The notes: generated by a model from the letters alone, not told the origin. A DNA stretch of 64,000 bases from Candidatus Thiosymbion sp. (GCA_018435665.1 JAHDND010000048.1:62001-126000); one strand, 5' to 3'. Positions 27,039 through 35,470 are shown, counted from the stretch's first letter. Translations and numbers: made by a program.

Positions 27039-27143
27039 GCCCGGCCAAGTCCGGATAGGCCCATGTCCCGCCTCCTGGCCCCTGGCCGGCGCGCGCCCAT
27101 GGGATGACCGACTCCTACTGATCTCAAGTTTTCTGGGGGATTC

Positions 27144-28427
27144 ATGGAAATCTTCGCTGGTAATCCGATCATTGCCGAATACGGCATGTGGTTCCTCATC
27201 CTCGCCTTTGTCTTCGGCATGTACATGACCTGGGGCATTGGCGCCAACGACGTCTCCAACGCCATGGGCACCTCCGTGGGTTCGGGCGCCATCACCGTCA
27301 AGCAGGCGATCATCATCGCCGGTATCTTCGAGTTCGCTGGCGCCTTCCTGGCGGGCGGCACCGTCGCCGGCACCATCAAGTCCGGCATCATCGACCCCTC
27401 GGTCCTGGCCGACACGCCGCAACTGCTCATCTACGGCATGCTGGCCTCCCTGCTCGCCTCGGGCATCTGGCTGATGGTCGCCTCCGGGCGCGGCTGGCCG
27501 GTCTCCACCACCCACACCATCGTTGGCGCCCTGGTCGGTTTCGGCATCGCCGGCATCGGCATGAACGCCGTCAAGTGGGGTGGTCTGGGCAGTATCGTCG
27601 CGAGCTGGTTCATCTCGCCCATCACCGGCGGCATCATCGCCCTGGTCCTGATGCTCAGCGTGCGCAAGCTGATCTTCGAGACCGACGACCCCTTCGGCAA
27701 CTCCAAGAAGTGGGCCCCCTTCTACGTCTTCCTGGTGGGCTACATCGTCTCCGTGGTCACCATCTCCAAGGGCCTGAAGAACTTCGATCTCCACTTCTCC
27801 GTCCTGGAGACCCAGATCGGGTCCGTCATCGTCGGCATCATCTGTGCCATCATCGGCAAGATACTGGTCAGCAAGGTCAAGGTCGACAACACCGCCGACA
27901 AGAGCTTCCACTACGCCAGCGTGGAAAAGGTCTTTATCCCCATGATGGTCTTCACCGCCGCGGCCATGTCCTTCGCCCACGGCTCCAACGACGTCGCCAA
28001 TGGCATCGGGCCCCTGGCCGCCGTCCTGGAACTGGTCCATTCCGGCAAGCTCGCCTCCAAGGCACCGGTGCCCTGGTGGGTGCTGCTCGCGGGCGGCGTC
28101 GCCATCGTCGTCGGCCTGGCCACCTTCGGCTACAAGGTCATGCAGACCATCGGCACCAAGATCACCGAGCTGACCCCCAGCCGGGGTTACTGCGCCACCC
28201 TGGCGGCGGCGGCGACCGTGGTCGTGGCCTCCGGCCTGGGCATGCCCGTGTCCACCACCCACATCGCCGTGGGCGCGGTCATGGGCGTGGGCCTGGCGCG
28301 TGGTATCGGCGCCCTGGACCTGCGGGTGCTGGGCAACATCGTCGTGTCCTGGTTCATCACCCTGCCGGTGGGCGCCATCCTGGCCGCCATTTGCTACTAC
28401 ATCCTGCTGATGATCTTCGGCGCCTAG
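27144..28427 (+). CDS. pit: PiT-family inorganic phosphate transporter (long form 1)
   Basis: 427 residues, about eleven membrane helices in an inverted duplication. Both halves carry the family signatures: GIGANDVSNAMGTSVGSG (33-50) and AAAMSFAHGSNDVANGIGP in the second half, with PVSTTH re-entrant motifs near 117 and 372. This is the canonical PitA-like version in the island and the most likely true Pi (metal-phosphate) importer. It is co-directional with DUF47 and a Pho box, so induction by phosphate limitation is expected. A GC-rich double hairpin follows. Confidence 0.95.
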   Translation: MEIFAGNPIIAEYGMWFLILAFVFGMYMTWGIGANDVSNAMGTSVGSGAITVKQAIIIAGIFEFAGAFLAGGTVAGTIKSGIIDPSVLADTPQLLIYGMLASLLASGIWLMVASGRGWPVSTTHTIVGALVGFGIAGIGMNAVKWGGLGSIVASWFISPITGGIIALVLMLSVRKLIFETDDPFGNSKKWAPFYVFLVGYIVSVVTISKGLKNFDLHFSVLETQIGSVIVGIICAIIGKILVSKVKVDNTADKSFHYASVEKVFIPMMVFTAAAMSFAHGSNDVANGIGPLAAVLELVHSGKLASKAPVPWWVLLAGGVAIVVGLATFGYKVMQTIGTKITELTPSRGYCATLAAAATVVVASGLGMPVSTTHIAVGAVMGVGLARGIGALDLRVLGNIVVSWFITLPVGAILAAICYYILLMIFGA

Positions 28428-28440
28428 CGCGCCGCTCGGT

Positions 28441-28508
28441 CCCCACCCCGCTCGGGCGGGGCGGGGGCCGGCCTCCGTGCCTCGTCCCCCTCGCGGGGGG
28501 TGAGGCAC
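28441..28508 (+). terminator. two consecutive GC-rich hairpins after pit
   Basis: CCCCACCCCGC (28441-28451) pairs with GCGGGGCGGGG (28456-28466), one mismatch. GTGCCTC (28477-28483) with inner CCCCC pairs with GGGGG and GAGGCAC (ending 28508). There is no T-run, so termination would be non-canonical; mRNA stabilisation of the pit 3' end is an alternative. Confidence 0.5.
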
Positions 28509-28647
28509 AGGCAACAGGGTGGCCGCGGCCGTCCTGCTGCCTGTGCCTTCCCGTTCATGGATTCAGTGGTAATCGACCCTTGCCCGGTCGACTGGAGATG
28601 ATTTTGCGCCGAGATCCACCTCCCAGCCCCATGGGGTGCGCTGGGTT

Positions 28648-29274
28648 ATGAAACAGACTGCCGCCGGCCTGACCCTGGTGCCGATCGAGAATTGCCAGGA
28701 GATCAAGGGGGTCCTCTTTCCGCCCGAATTGCGGTTCGGTCAACTGGTGGTGACCGGACCCCCGGGTTCGGGGAAGACGACCCTGATCAAGCGCATCAAG
28801 GGTTGGCCGGAGGAGGGCTATATCGACATCAGCTTTGCCGGCTGGTGGAAGTCCCAGGCCATGGCCCTGCGCCCCCGGGAGGTGCAGCTTGGTCTGCCCT
28901 TCGTTGGTGAAAAGGAGGGCCTGGCCCTCTTCGAGCCGGAGTGGTTGTCGCGTTGCGCCGCGCTGCGCCTGGAGCCGGGCCGTATCCGCCTGCCGCCCCT
29001 CAAGCGCCACTTCTGGGACACCGACTGGACCAGGCGCTTCGTCTTCGAGTTTCTGCTGCCCCCCGCGGAGCTGGTACTGGAGCGACGCCTCGCCCGGGCC
29101 CGGGAGGGTACCCATCCGGTGGATGAGTTCCTTGACCTGGCGCATATTCGCCGCCAGATGGAGGTTTTCGCCGAGGTCGCGGCTCATTTTCAGCGTTCCG
29201 GCATGGGGGTCTATGTGCGCGAGAACGTCGACGAGCCGCCCTGGCGCATTGATCTGGAAGCGACCGGAGCCTGA
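28648..29274 (+). CDS. P-loop NTPase-like protein paired with a protein phosphatase
   Basis: 208 residues from ATG 28648 (MKQTAAGLTLVPIEN). A Walker A motif, VVTGPPGSGKTTLIKRI, lies at about 34-50, and a kinase-like basic region (FEFLLPPAELVLERRLARAREGTHPVDEF) later. No convincing Walker B Asp-Glu pair was found. The stop is 2 bases before the next gene, a PPP phosphatase with an FHA-like domain, so the two are surely co-expressed and may form a phospho-signalling pair. I do not recognise a named family; a small nucleotide- or protein-kinase fold is a possibility. Confidence 0.7.
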   Translation: MKQTAAGLTLVPIENCQEIKGVLFPPELRFGQLVVTGPPGSGKTTLIKRIKGWPEEGYIDISFAGWWKSQAMALRPREVQLGLPFVGEKEGLALFEPEWLSRCAALRLEPGRIRLPPLKRHFWDTDWTRRFVFEFLLPPAELVLERRLARAREGTHPVDEFLDLAHIRRQMEVFAEVAAHFQRSGMGVYVRENVDEPPWRIDLEATGA

Positions 29275-29276
29275 CC

Positions 29277-30737
29277 ATGAATTTTCCCACCAAGAAGTCC
29301 TCGAAAGGTTTTTTTAACCGTTTCCGCGACTTGGTGGACGAATACGGGGCCTGCGAGGATATCGAGATCGCCGGTTCCATCAGCCTGGGGGAGACCAAGG
29401 TGCGCTTTCCCTGCCCCCTGGCCCCCATCCAGATGCAGTTGGGTGGCGAACAGGGCAAACGACTGCAACTCTACCCCGAGCCCATGCTCACGGCGGCGGG
29501 GGGCATGGTCCCGAGCGGGGCCTATCTGATCGAGGACCCGGACTATACCGTCGGCCAGCTTCAGGGCTTCCTGCGCCTGGTGCCGGGGGACTCCCTGGTG
29601 CTGGGGCGGGAGGAACTCCAGCAACGGGACCTGATGGATTATCCCGAGACGGTGGCGGAGCGCCATCTGCGCATCAAGCTGGGCCCCGACGGCCTGACCC
29701 TGAAGAATCTGGCCCCCACGGAGGGGAGCTGTCTCTCGCCCTTGCCGCCCAAGGCGGGCTGGAAATCGTCCGCTGAGTTGCGCCTGGCCAAGCTCGAACA
29801 CCTGGCCCAACTGCTCGGTGCCCCCATCGCCGAACCCGACCCCGATACGGCCCTGGCCCTCATCGAGGGGGTCATCGCCCAGATCGCCGCCGATCCCCAG
29901 CAGATCAAGGACAGCCAGGGGCGTCCCGGCGGCCTGGTGGAGGTGCCGGAGGCACTGGACCCGGTCTTTGTCGGCGACCTCCATGCCCGGATCGACAACC
30001 TGTTGGTGGTCCTGACCCAGAACGCGGTCCTCGACGGCCTGGCGGCGGGACGGGTGGCCTTGATTATCCTCGGCGATGCCCCCCATCCGGACGAGGAGGG
30101 GCAGGAGGCCGACATGGGTACCTCCATGCTGCTGATGGACCTGATCTTCCGTCTCCAGCTCGCCTTCCCCGGCCAGGTTTATTACCTGCGGGGCAATCAC
30201 GACAGCTTCTCCGAAGAGATCAGCAAGAATGGCGTCCCCCAAGGCGTCCTCTGGGAGCACGCCCTGCGCAATCAGCGGGGTACCGCCTATTACGAGGCCA
30301 TGTGCCGGCTCTATCAGCGCCTGCCCTATGTCGCCACCTCGTCCCGCTTCGTCGCCTGTCACGCCGGTCCTCCGACCTCCAGCGTGACCCGTACCATGCT
30401 CATCGACATCCGCGATAACCCCCGCCTGGAGCGGGAGGTCACCCGGGTACGTCTGCGTAAACCCAATTCCCCCGCCGGTTATGGCCCCGGCGATATCAAG
30501 CGCCTGCGCAAGGCCCTGGGCCTCGGCCCCTACGTCCCCCTCCTGGTCGGCCATACCCCCCTCTCCAATGACGACACCCTGTGGCTCGAGGCCGGCAACA
30601 TCGAGGCCCATCATGTCGTCTTCGGCGCCCACCCGGAGTGGATCGGCATCGTCGCCCTCGCTACCGAGCGCTTCCTGCCCCTGCGTTATCCCGTCGAGCC
30701 GTTGACGGTTCTGTACAACAGCCACTTTCCGGCCTGA
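29277..30737 (+). CDS. FHA-like / PPP-family serine-threonine phosphatase
   Basis: 486 residues. Residues about 90-155 resemble a forkhead-associated domain (SLVLGREELQQRD, VAERHLRIKLGPDGLTLKNLAPTEGS: GR, H and N in FHA order). The C-terminal half is a metallophosphatase with VFVGDLHARID (231-240), IILGDAPHPDEEG, YLRGNHDS (304-310), VACHAGPP (359-366) and LLVGHTPLS, giving the metal ligands of PPP enzymes. GDLHA replaces the usual GDxHG. It presumably binds phosphothreonine partners and dephosphorylates them; substrates are unknown. It begins 2 bases after the P-loop gene. Confidence 0.8.
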   Translation: MNFPTKKSSKGFFNRFRDLVDEYGACEDIEIAGSISLGETKVRFPCPLAPIQMQLGGEQGKRLQLYPEPMLTAAGGMVPSGAYLIEDPDYTVGQLQGFLRLVPGDSLVLGREELQQRDLMDYPETVAERHLRIKLGPDGLTLKNLAPTEGSCLSPLPPKAGWKSSAELRLAKLEHLAQLLGAPIAEPDPDTALALIEGVIAQIAADPQQIKDSQGRPGGLVEVPEALDPVFVGDLHARIDNLLVVLTQNAVLDGLAAGRVALIILGDAPHPDEEGQEADMGTSMLLMDLIFRLQLAFPGQVYYLRGNHDSFSEEISKNGVPQGVLWEHALRNQRGTAYYEAMCRLYQRLPYVATSSRFVACHAGPPTSSVTRTMLIDIRDNPRLEREVTRVRLRKPNSPAGYGPGDIKRLRKALGLGPYVPLLVGHTPLSNDDTLWLEAGNIEAHHVVFGAHPEWIGIVALATERFLPLRYPVEPLTVLYNSHFPA

Positions 30738-30855
30738 ATCCCCCACCTGGAGTGTCCCTTAGGCGCCTGCCTGTCTGGTGGTTGCACCTGAGTTCTGCCA
30801 GCTGACCCCGCTGGCCCCTCGCCAGCCCGCCCTCACCCCGCGCGATGTATACAAA

Positions 30856-30884
30856 TTGTTACCGCGTGATGACAGTCATGTTAC
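30856..30884 (+). promoter_or_regulatory. PhoB-type box, three 11-bp units, before rquA
   Basis: TTGTTAC, TGATGAC and ATGTTAC start at 30856, 30867 and 30878, exactly 11 bases apart. The match to CTGTCAT is weaker than at 26164, but the periodicity is exact. It is about 118 bases before the RquA start and on its strand. Confidence 0.5.
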
Positions 30885-31001
30885 GCTCCACCTCGCAAGT
30901 CCCCGGCCCCGCCATCGGCCCCCCTGATGGCCATGATTACAACGACGGCCACGCTATTGGCCGCGATAACTACACAGGGCCCATGAGCCCAGGAGGAGTG
31001 C

Positions 31002-31766
31002 ATGAGCGGTATCAGCAACGGTCTCGGTGGCGAGATCGCGGCCCCCCCTATCCCGGATTACCTCGAAAAGGTGTATTGGTGGGCCTACCTGCACCCCAAG
31101 GCGGTTCATGTCTTCGAGCGCGACTGGCTGGTCAATCTGATCCTCTGGGGTAATTACCGGTCCCTGTGCGATGCCGCCTTGGCGGAACTGGGGGAGACCG
31201 AATGTCTGGCCGGCGATGCGGCGGTGCCTTCGACGGAGAGTGGCGCTGGGCGCGGGGAGCGGCGGTTCCTCCAGGTGGCCTGTGTCTATGGCGATCTCAC
31301 CGAACGGCTGCTGGGGCAGATGGGAACTCAAGATCGGCTGGATGTCGTCGATGTGGCGCCGATCCAATTGGACAACCTGCAACGGAAGTTGCGGCCGGAC
31401 CCGCGCTGGCACCTGCATCGGCAGGATGCCAGCGCGCTGCGCTTCGCTGACGGCACCTTTGATCGCACCCTGCTGTTCTTCCTCCTGCATGAGCAACCGG
31501 AGGAGGTCCGGCGCGCCACCCTGGCCGAGGCCCTGCGCGTGACCCGGCCCGGCGGCAAGCTGGTGATCGTCGACTATCATCGTCCGGACGAGGGGCATCT
31601 CCTGCGCCTGCCCATGCGGGGGGTCCTGGCGGCCCTTGAACCCTTCGCCCTGGATCTGTGGCGGCATGAGGTCGCGGAATTTCTGCCGGCCGGTCCCCAC
31701 CTGTCCAACCTGCGCAAGTCCACCTTCTTTCGTGGGCTCTACCAGAAAATCGTGATCCCCTGTTAG
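31002..31766 (+). CDS. rquA: rhodoquinone biosynthesis protein RquA
   Basis: 254 residues, with AGGAGGAG just before the ATG. The N-terminal IPDYLEKVYWWAYLHPKAVHVFERDWLVNLILWGNY and the degenerate SAM motif VACVYGDLTERL are, from memory, characteristic of RquA and unlike ordinary methyltransferases. FFLLHEQPEEVRRATLAEALRVTRPGGKLVIVDYHRP follows. RquA converts ubiquinone to the low-potential rhodoquinone by an SAM-dependent amination, allowing anaerobic fumarate reduction. The residues quoted are consistent across the protein. A related SAM methyltransferase is the alternative. The next gene is a hemerythrin, and a Pho-box-like repeat precedes. Confidence 0.75.
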   Translation: MSGISNGLGGEIAAPPIPDYLEKVYWWAYLHPKAVHVFERDWLVNLILWGNYRSLCDAALAELGETECLAGDAAVPSTESGAGRGERRFLQVACVYGDLTERLLGQMGTQDRLDVVDVAPIQLDNLQRKLRPDPRWHLHRQDASALRFADGTFDRTLLFFLLHEQPEEVRRATLAEALRVTRPGGKLVIVDYHRPDEGHLLRLPMRGVLAALEPFALDLWRHEVAEFLPAGPHLSNLRKSTFFRGLYQKIVIPC

Positions 31767-31841
31767 CCAACGGCTGTGCCAGCGCCGGCATCGGTGCCAA
31801 TTTCGATGCCGGCGACAATTATGATCTCGAGGGGAATACAT

Positions 31842-32255
31842 ATGGAGACCCTACCGGCCTGGGACCCGAGTCTGAGCGTGGGTAACGCTGAACTCGACGA
31901 ACAGCACAAACTGCTCCTGGCCCTCAACCAGCGGGCGGCGGATCTGCTCAACGATAAGGCCGGGAACCATATCCGCCGTGAATTCCGGCACCTGCTGAAT
32001 GAAATCATCGATCTGGCCGAGGTGCATTTCGCCGCCGAGGAGCGCATCCTGGCCTTGAATGGCTGCCCTACCCTGGCGGAGCACAAGGCGGAGCATTACC
32101 AGTTCATCGAATTGCTGGCCGAACTGATCTATCAGTCGATGCTCAAGGATCTCAAGTCCAAAAAGATCGCCAAACTTCTGTCGGACTACATCGATCATCA
32201 CTTTCGCGAGACCGATATGGGGTGCCGGGAATACATGCGTGACAGGGCCGCTTGA
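31842..32255 (+). CDS. bacteriohemerythrin
   Basis: 137 residues from ATG 31842 with GAGGGG upstream. The di-iron ligands are all visible in order: His in LDEQHKLLL, His and Glu in EVHFAAEERIL, His pair in LAEHKAEHYQF, and His plus Asp in YIDHHFRETDM. A single four-helix domain with no membrane anchor, so a cytoplasmic O2- (or NO-) binding protein. It lies 75 bases after rquA, and both suit a life at the oxic-anoxic boundary. Confidence 0.92.
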   Translation: METLPAWDPSLSVGNAELDEQHKLLLALNQRAADLLNDKAGNHIRREFRHLLNEIIDLAEVHFAAEERILALNGCPTLAEHKAEHYQFIELLAELIYQSMLKDLKSKKIAKLLSDYIDHHFRETDMGCREYMRDRAA

Positions 32256-32343
32256 CGCCGATCAGGGGGACGACCCCTCATGCCCGGCGGGGATGCCAGG
32301 GCGCGGGGCTTGATGGGGGCCTCTCTTGATTCCGGCATCCAAT

Positions 32344-32413
32344 GAGGGGCCTCCGGTGAGGGGGTGTCTGGTGAGAGGTGTCCGGTAAGGGAAATTCGGT
32401 AGAGGCATCCGAT
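32344..32413. repeat. degenerate tandem repeat of 14-15 bases
   Basis: Five units of the form GAGGGGCCTCCGGT, GAGGGGGTGTCTGGT, GAGAGGTGTCCGGT, AAGGGAAATTCGGT and a partial fifth. The units vary too much for CRISPR and have no spacers. The region 32256-32746 otherwise contains no gene before the small membrane protein, only the regulatory sites listed separately. Confidence 0.5.
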
Positions 32414-32440
32414 GCGGGGCCGGCCTCCTGGCCGGGTAGG

Positions 32441-32462
32441 GGTGCAGCAAAAATTGCTGACC
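32441..32462 (+). promoter_or_regulatory. GGTGCAG dyad 1 (putative sigma54-activator site)
   Basis: The left arm GGTGCAGCAA is identical to that of dyad 3, and the right arm TTGCTGACC differs from it by one missing base. It ends 162 bases before the sigma54-like element at 32624. A matching half-site, TTTGCTGCACCCC, occurs again at 32538-32549. Confidence 0.6.
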
Positions 32463-32623
32463 GGAAACGAGCAATACATTCCATCTCCATGAAATTCAGT
32501 CATTATTCAGCCGACCCCGCATGAGGTGGCGCACGATTTGCTGCACCCCTTTTGGCGGGTGGTCGGCAGTTGCAGCCTTCATAGCCATCTAATTCGACTG
32601 GGTTTTATTCCGTCGCTCCAGCT

Positions 32624-32639
32624 TGGCGCGGAATGTGAA
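32624..32639 (+). promoter_or_regulatory. sigma54-like -24/-12 element before small membrane protein and DUF47-PiT
   Basis: TGGCGCGGAATGTGAA has a strong -24 half (TGGCGCG), but the -12 doublet is GA, not GC. Its first eight bases equal those of the SulP element at 44873. A second candidate, TGGCGCACGATTTGCT at 32527-32542, has both GG and GC doublets correctly spaced but lacks the conserved distance to the dyad. Confidence 0.45.
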
Positions 32640-32746
32640 TTATCAATGGGGAGTATTTGGAGCCCCTCGCTAAACCTGTACCAGGGATTGATCAGGTTCC
32701 TGCAATCCTGGAGGTGGCTCATCCCGCCCTCGCAGGAGTGACTTGC

Positions 32747-32914
32747 ATGCGGATTTTCCATCAGACCCCTTCGGGTCGCATGGCCAGTGCCCTGGCCGCC
32801 TTGATACTGGTTCTGGCCGGCGAGTTCTGGACAGACGACCTGTCCCTGGTCATCGCCGGGGCCTTACTGCTCTACACGGTCTTTGCGCGGACCACAGGCC
32901 GGGTGCACCTCTAA
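32747..32914 (+). CDS. 55-residue membrane protein, unknown
   Basis: Starts at ATG 32747 with AGGAG 10 bases upstream. The sequence has a basic N-terminus (MRIFHQTPSGR) and two hydrophobic segments (MASALAALILVLAGEFW and LSLVIAGALLLYTVFA) separated by an acidic turn, then a basic tail, so a two-helix hairpin in the inner membrane is predicted. It is the first gene after a sigma54-like promoter and is followed by DUF47 and PiT. Another short membrane protein holds the same position at 37750. No family recognised. Confidence 0.65.
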   Translation: MRIFHQTPSGRMASALAALILVLAGEFWTDDLSLVIAGALLLYTVFARTTGRVHL

Positions 32915-33075
32915 GCGATCGCCGCAGCCCGGGCCTTTGGCGCCCCGGCATTGTCCTGGTCTGGTCGACCGGCCAGCCAATTCACCGCTAAGTCACAGCC
33001 CGCATGCTACCTGCCGCAAGGGTGCGGCGGGTGCCCTGTCCCTTTGTTTTTCCCCAGCATTTCAATGTGATTGTC

Positions 33076-33735
33076 ATGAAAGAACCCAAACTCGCCCTGT
33101 TCGGTAAGACCAAGGCCATGGAGACCCTGATCGACGATTTCCTGGATAAGGTGTCGGAGGGGGGGTTGCGCTTCGAGCAGGGGATCGCCGCCTACATCGA
33201 CCAGGCGACGCCCGAGCGCCTGGCGGAGCGGGCGGAGCAGCTGCGTCTGACCGAGGGGGAGGGACATCGGCTGCGGCGCACTATCGAGACGCAACTCTAT
33301 ACCGAGATGCTGATCCCGGATTTCCGCGGCGATGTGCTGAGCCTGCTGGAGGACCTGAACTATGTCCTCGGCAAACTGGAGGATATTTTCCTGGCCATCA
33401 CCGTGGAGCAGCCGATCATCGACGAGCCCTATCGGGCGGATTTCAAGCTCCTGACCAGTTCGGTGGTGAAAGCCATCGAGGCCAGCATCCTCGGCAGTCG
33501 CGCCTTCTTCCGCAACATCACCGCGGTGCGGGATCACTTGGCCAAGGTCTATTTCCACGAGGATGAGAGCGACCAGATCGCAACCAGCCTCAAGCGCGCC
33601 ATCTTTTCCTCCTCGCTCGGCCTCGACCAGAAGATGCACCTCCGTTACTTCGTAGACCGCATCGACGGCCTCGCCGACGAGGCCGAGGAAGTGGGCGACT
33701 GGCTCGCCATCTATTCCATCAAGCGCTCCCTCTGA
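33076..33735 (+). CDS. DUF47 PhoU-like protein (divergent type)
   Basis: 219 residues from ATG 33076 (MKEPKLALFGKTKAMETLIDDF). The ribosome site is weak, and GTG 33067 is a possible alternative. All-helical with EGEGHRLRRTIETQLYTEMLIPDFRGDVLSLLEDLN and RYFVDRIDGLADEAEEVGDWLAIYSIKRSL, the two bundles of DUF47. It is clearly less like the other four DUF47 proteins of the island and belongs to the long PiT that follows 65 bases later, suggesting permease-partner specificity. Confidence 0.88.
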   Translation: MKEPKLALFGKTKAMETLIDDFLDKVSEGGLRFEQGIAAYIDQATPERLAERAEQLRLTEGEGHRLRRTIETQLYTEMLIPDFRGDVLSLLEDLNYVLGKLEDIFLAITVEQPIIDEPYRADFKLLTSSVVKAIEASILGSRAFFRNITAVRDHLAKVYFHEDESDQIATSLKRAIFSSSLGLDQKMHLRYFVDRIDGLADEAEEVGDWLAIYSIKRSL

Positions 33736-33800
33736 GCCGCTTCCCACCGCCGCGCGTCCTTCCGGGCGGCGGCGCCTCTTGATGACTGCGAGGAACCCTG

Positions 33801-35300
33801 ATGGATATCGCCATCCTCATCTTTCTGTCCAGTGGCCTTTTTCTCGGCTGGTCACTCGGGGCGAACGACGCCGCCAACGTCTTCGGCACGGCCGTCGGCA
33901 GCCGCATGATCCGCTTCACCACGGCGGCCCTGATCTGTAGCGTTTTCATCATCCTGGGCGCGGTCTTCAGCGGGGCGGGGGCGGCCCATGGCCTGGGCGA
34001 ACTGGGTACCCTCAATGCCCTGCCCGGGGCCTTCATGGCTGCCTTCTCGGCGGCCCTGACCGTCTACTGGATGACCCTGGCCCGGCTGCCGGTCTCGACC
34101 ACGCATGCCGTGGTGGGGGCGATCATCGGCTGGAACTGGTTCAGCGGCTCCGTGACGGACCTGTCCGCCCTGACGACGATCATGTCCACCTGGATCGCCA
34201 GCCCGATCCTGGCGGGGATCTTTGGGGCCCTCTTGTACAAGCTGACGGTGTGGGTCCTGAACCGCGCCAAGCTGCACCTGCTGCGCCTCGACAGTTATAC
34301 CCGTATCGGGCTGATCCTGGCCGGCGCCTTCGGTTCCTACACCCTGGGGGCCAACAACATCGGTAACGTCATGGGGGTCTTCGTCAATTCCTCCCCCTTC
34401 ACCGACTTTACCGTCGCGGGCGTCACCATCTCCTCCGTGGAGCAACTCTTCCTGGTGGGGGCCATCGCCATCGCGGTGGGGGTCTTCACCTATTCCAAGG
34501 GGGTAATGATGATGGTCGGTGATGGCCTCATGCCCCTGTCTCCGGTGGCGGCCTGGGTGGTGGTCATCGCCCAGTCGATCGTGCTCTTCCTCTTTTCCTC
34601 CATCACCCTGGAGCATTTCCTCGCCAGTCAGGGGCTGCCAACCATCCCACTGATCCCGGTATCCAGTTCGCAAGCGGTGGTGGGCGCGGTGGTGGGGATC
34701 GGCCTGCTGCACGGGGGTAAAGGCATTCGCTGGAAGGCCTTGGGCAGCATCGCCTCGGGCTGGGTCACCACGCCGATCATCTCCGCGCTCATCTGCTTCG
34801 TCATGCTCTTCGTGCTGCAGAACGTCTTCAATCAGACCGTCTACTACGAAGTGCGTTACCAGCTGAGCACACCGGTGCTGGCCCACCTGGAGCAGGAGGG
34901 GGTGCCCTCCACCGAGCTGACGCCCCTCAAGGACCGGGAAATCGTGGGTGGTCTGCGTTTCCAGAATCGTCTGCGGGAGGTGGTGCAACTGCCGCCCGAG
35001 CAGGAGGATAAGGTCATCGCCGCCGCCGAGATCCATTCACTGCTCATCGACGCCGCCAAATTCCAGAAGCTGGATCGGGCCTACCTTTCGGGGGAGCAGG
35101 TCCGGGCCCTGGAGCAACTGCAAGGGCGCGCCTTCGCGCACCGCTGGGAGCTCTACGATGCCCTGGCCAGCCTGACCCCGGCGTGGAGGAAGCTGGAGAA
35201 CAATAAGATCAACAAGCCCTTCAACAAACAGCTTGGCCAGCAATTGGACTACATCTTCAGCTACTTCGAAGTCCCTCAAGTAGCCTCTGAGTCGCTTTAG
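33801..35300 (+). CDS. PiT-family transporter (long form 2) with C-terminal cytoplasmic domain
   Basis: 499 residues. First-half motif SLGANDAANVFGTAVGSR (18-35) and PVSTTHAVVGAIIGW are standard, but in the second half they are changed to GANNIGNVMGVF and PVSSSQAVVGAVVG. The terminal 130 residues form a soluble, helical, charged domain (from about residue 365, LREVVQLPPEQEDKVIAAAEIHSLL and so on) not found in PitA. The altered Asp in the second GAND motif could change ion coupling or substrate. It follows its DUF47 partner in the small protein-DUF47-PiT operon. Confidence 0.92.
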   Translation: MDIAILIFLSSGLFLGWSLGANDAANVFGTAVGSRMIRFTTAALICSVFIILGAVFSGAGAAHGLGELGTLNALPGAFMAAFSAALTVYWMTLARLPVSTTHAVVGAIIGWNWFSGSVTDLSALTTIMSTWIASPILAGIFGALLYKLTVWVLNRAKLHLLRLDSYTRIGLILAGAFGSYTLGANNIGNVMGVFVNSSPFTDFTVAGVTISSVEQLFLVGAIAIAVGVFTYSKGVMMMVGDGLMPLSPVAAWVVVIAQSIVLFLFSSITLEHFLASQGLPTIPLIPVSSSQAVVGAVVGIGLLHGGKGIRWKALGSIASGWVTTPIISALICFVMLFVLQNVFNQTVYYEVRYQLSTPVLAHLEQEGVPSTELTPLKDREIVGGLRFQNRLREVVQLPPEQEDKVIAAAEIHSLLIDAAKFQKLDRAYLSGEQVRALEQLQGRAFAHRWELYDALASLTPAWRKLENNKINKPFNKQLGQQLDYIFSYFEVPQVASESL

Positions 35301-35325
35301 CGGAGTAGTCCCGGCGAAGAATCTC

Positions 35326-35366
35326 GTTTTCTAGGGGGTGTGGCGCGCCCCAGATGATCGTTAGCG
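35326..35366 (+). repeat. GGGGYGTGGCGCGCC intergenic repeat, copy 2
   Basis: GTTTTCTAGGGGGTGTGGCG and the following CGCCCC..ATGATCGTTAGCG align with 43122-43161 at about 80 percent. It lies 26 bases after the preceding PiT stop and about 105 bases before the next PiT start. Confidence 0.5.
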
Positions 35367-35395
35367 CCTCTACCCCCGAGGGGGAAGTAGCTGTG

Positions 35396-35411
35396 TGGCA
35401 GCCCGCAAGCT
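35396..35411 (+). promoter_or_regulatory. weak sigma54-like element before PiT 35471
   Basis: TGGCAGCCCGCAAGCT has TGGCA and GC doublets at the correct 12-base spacing, but AAGC instead of TTGC. No GGTGCAG dyad lies 162 bases upstream (that would fall in the preceding gene), so this is a low-confidence site. Confidence 0.25.
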
Positions 35412-35470
35412 CCACTTTGCCCCCCGGGGGTTTATTTATTCATAACAATCACAGAGGAGAATCCTGCTTC

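Noticed and set aside
32344..32413. CRISPR array
   Set aside because: Units are degenerate, contiguous and without spacers; no cas genes in the window.
32527..32542. TGGCGCACGATTTGCT as the main sigma54 promoter of the 32747 operon
   Set aside because: It has better -12 bases than 32624-32639 but lies only about 65 bp from the dyad and overlaps a GCTGCACC half-site; the 162-bp spacing shared by the other two modules favours 32624. It remains a candidate.
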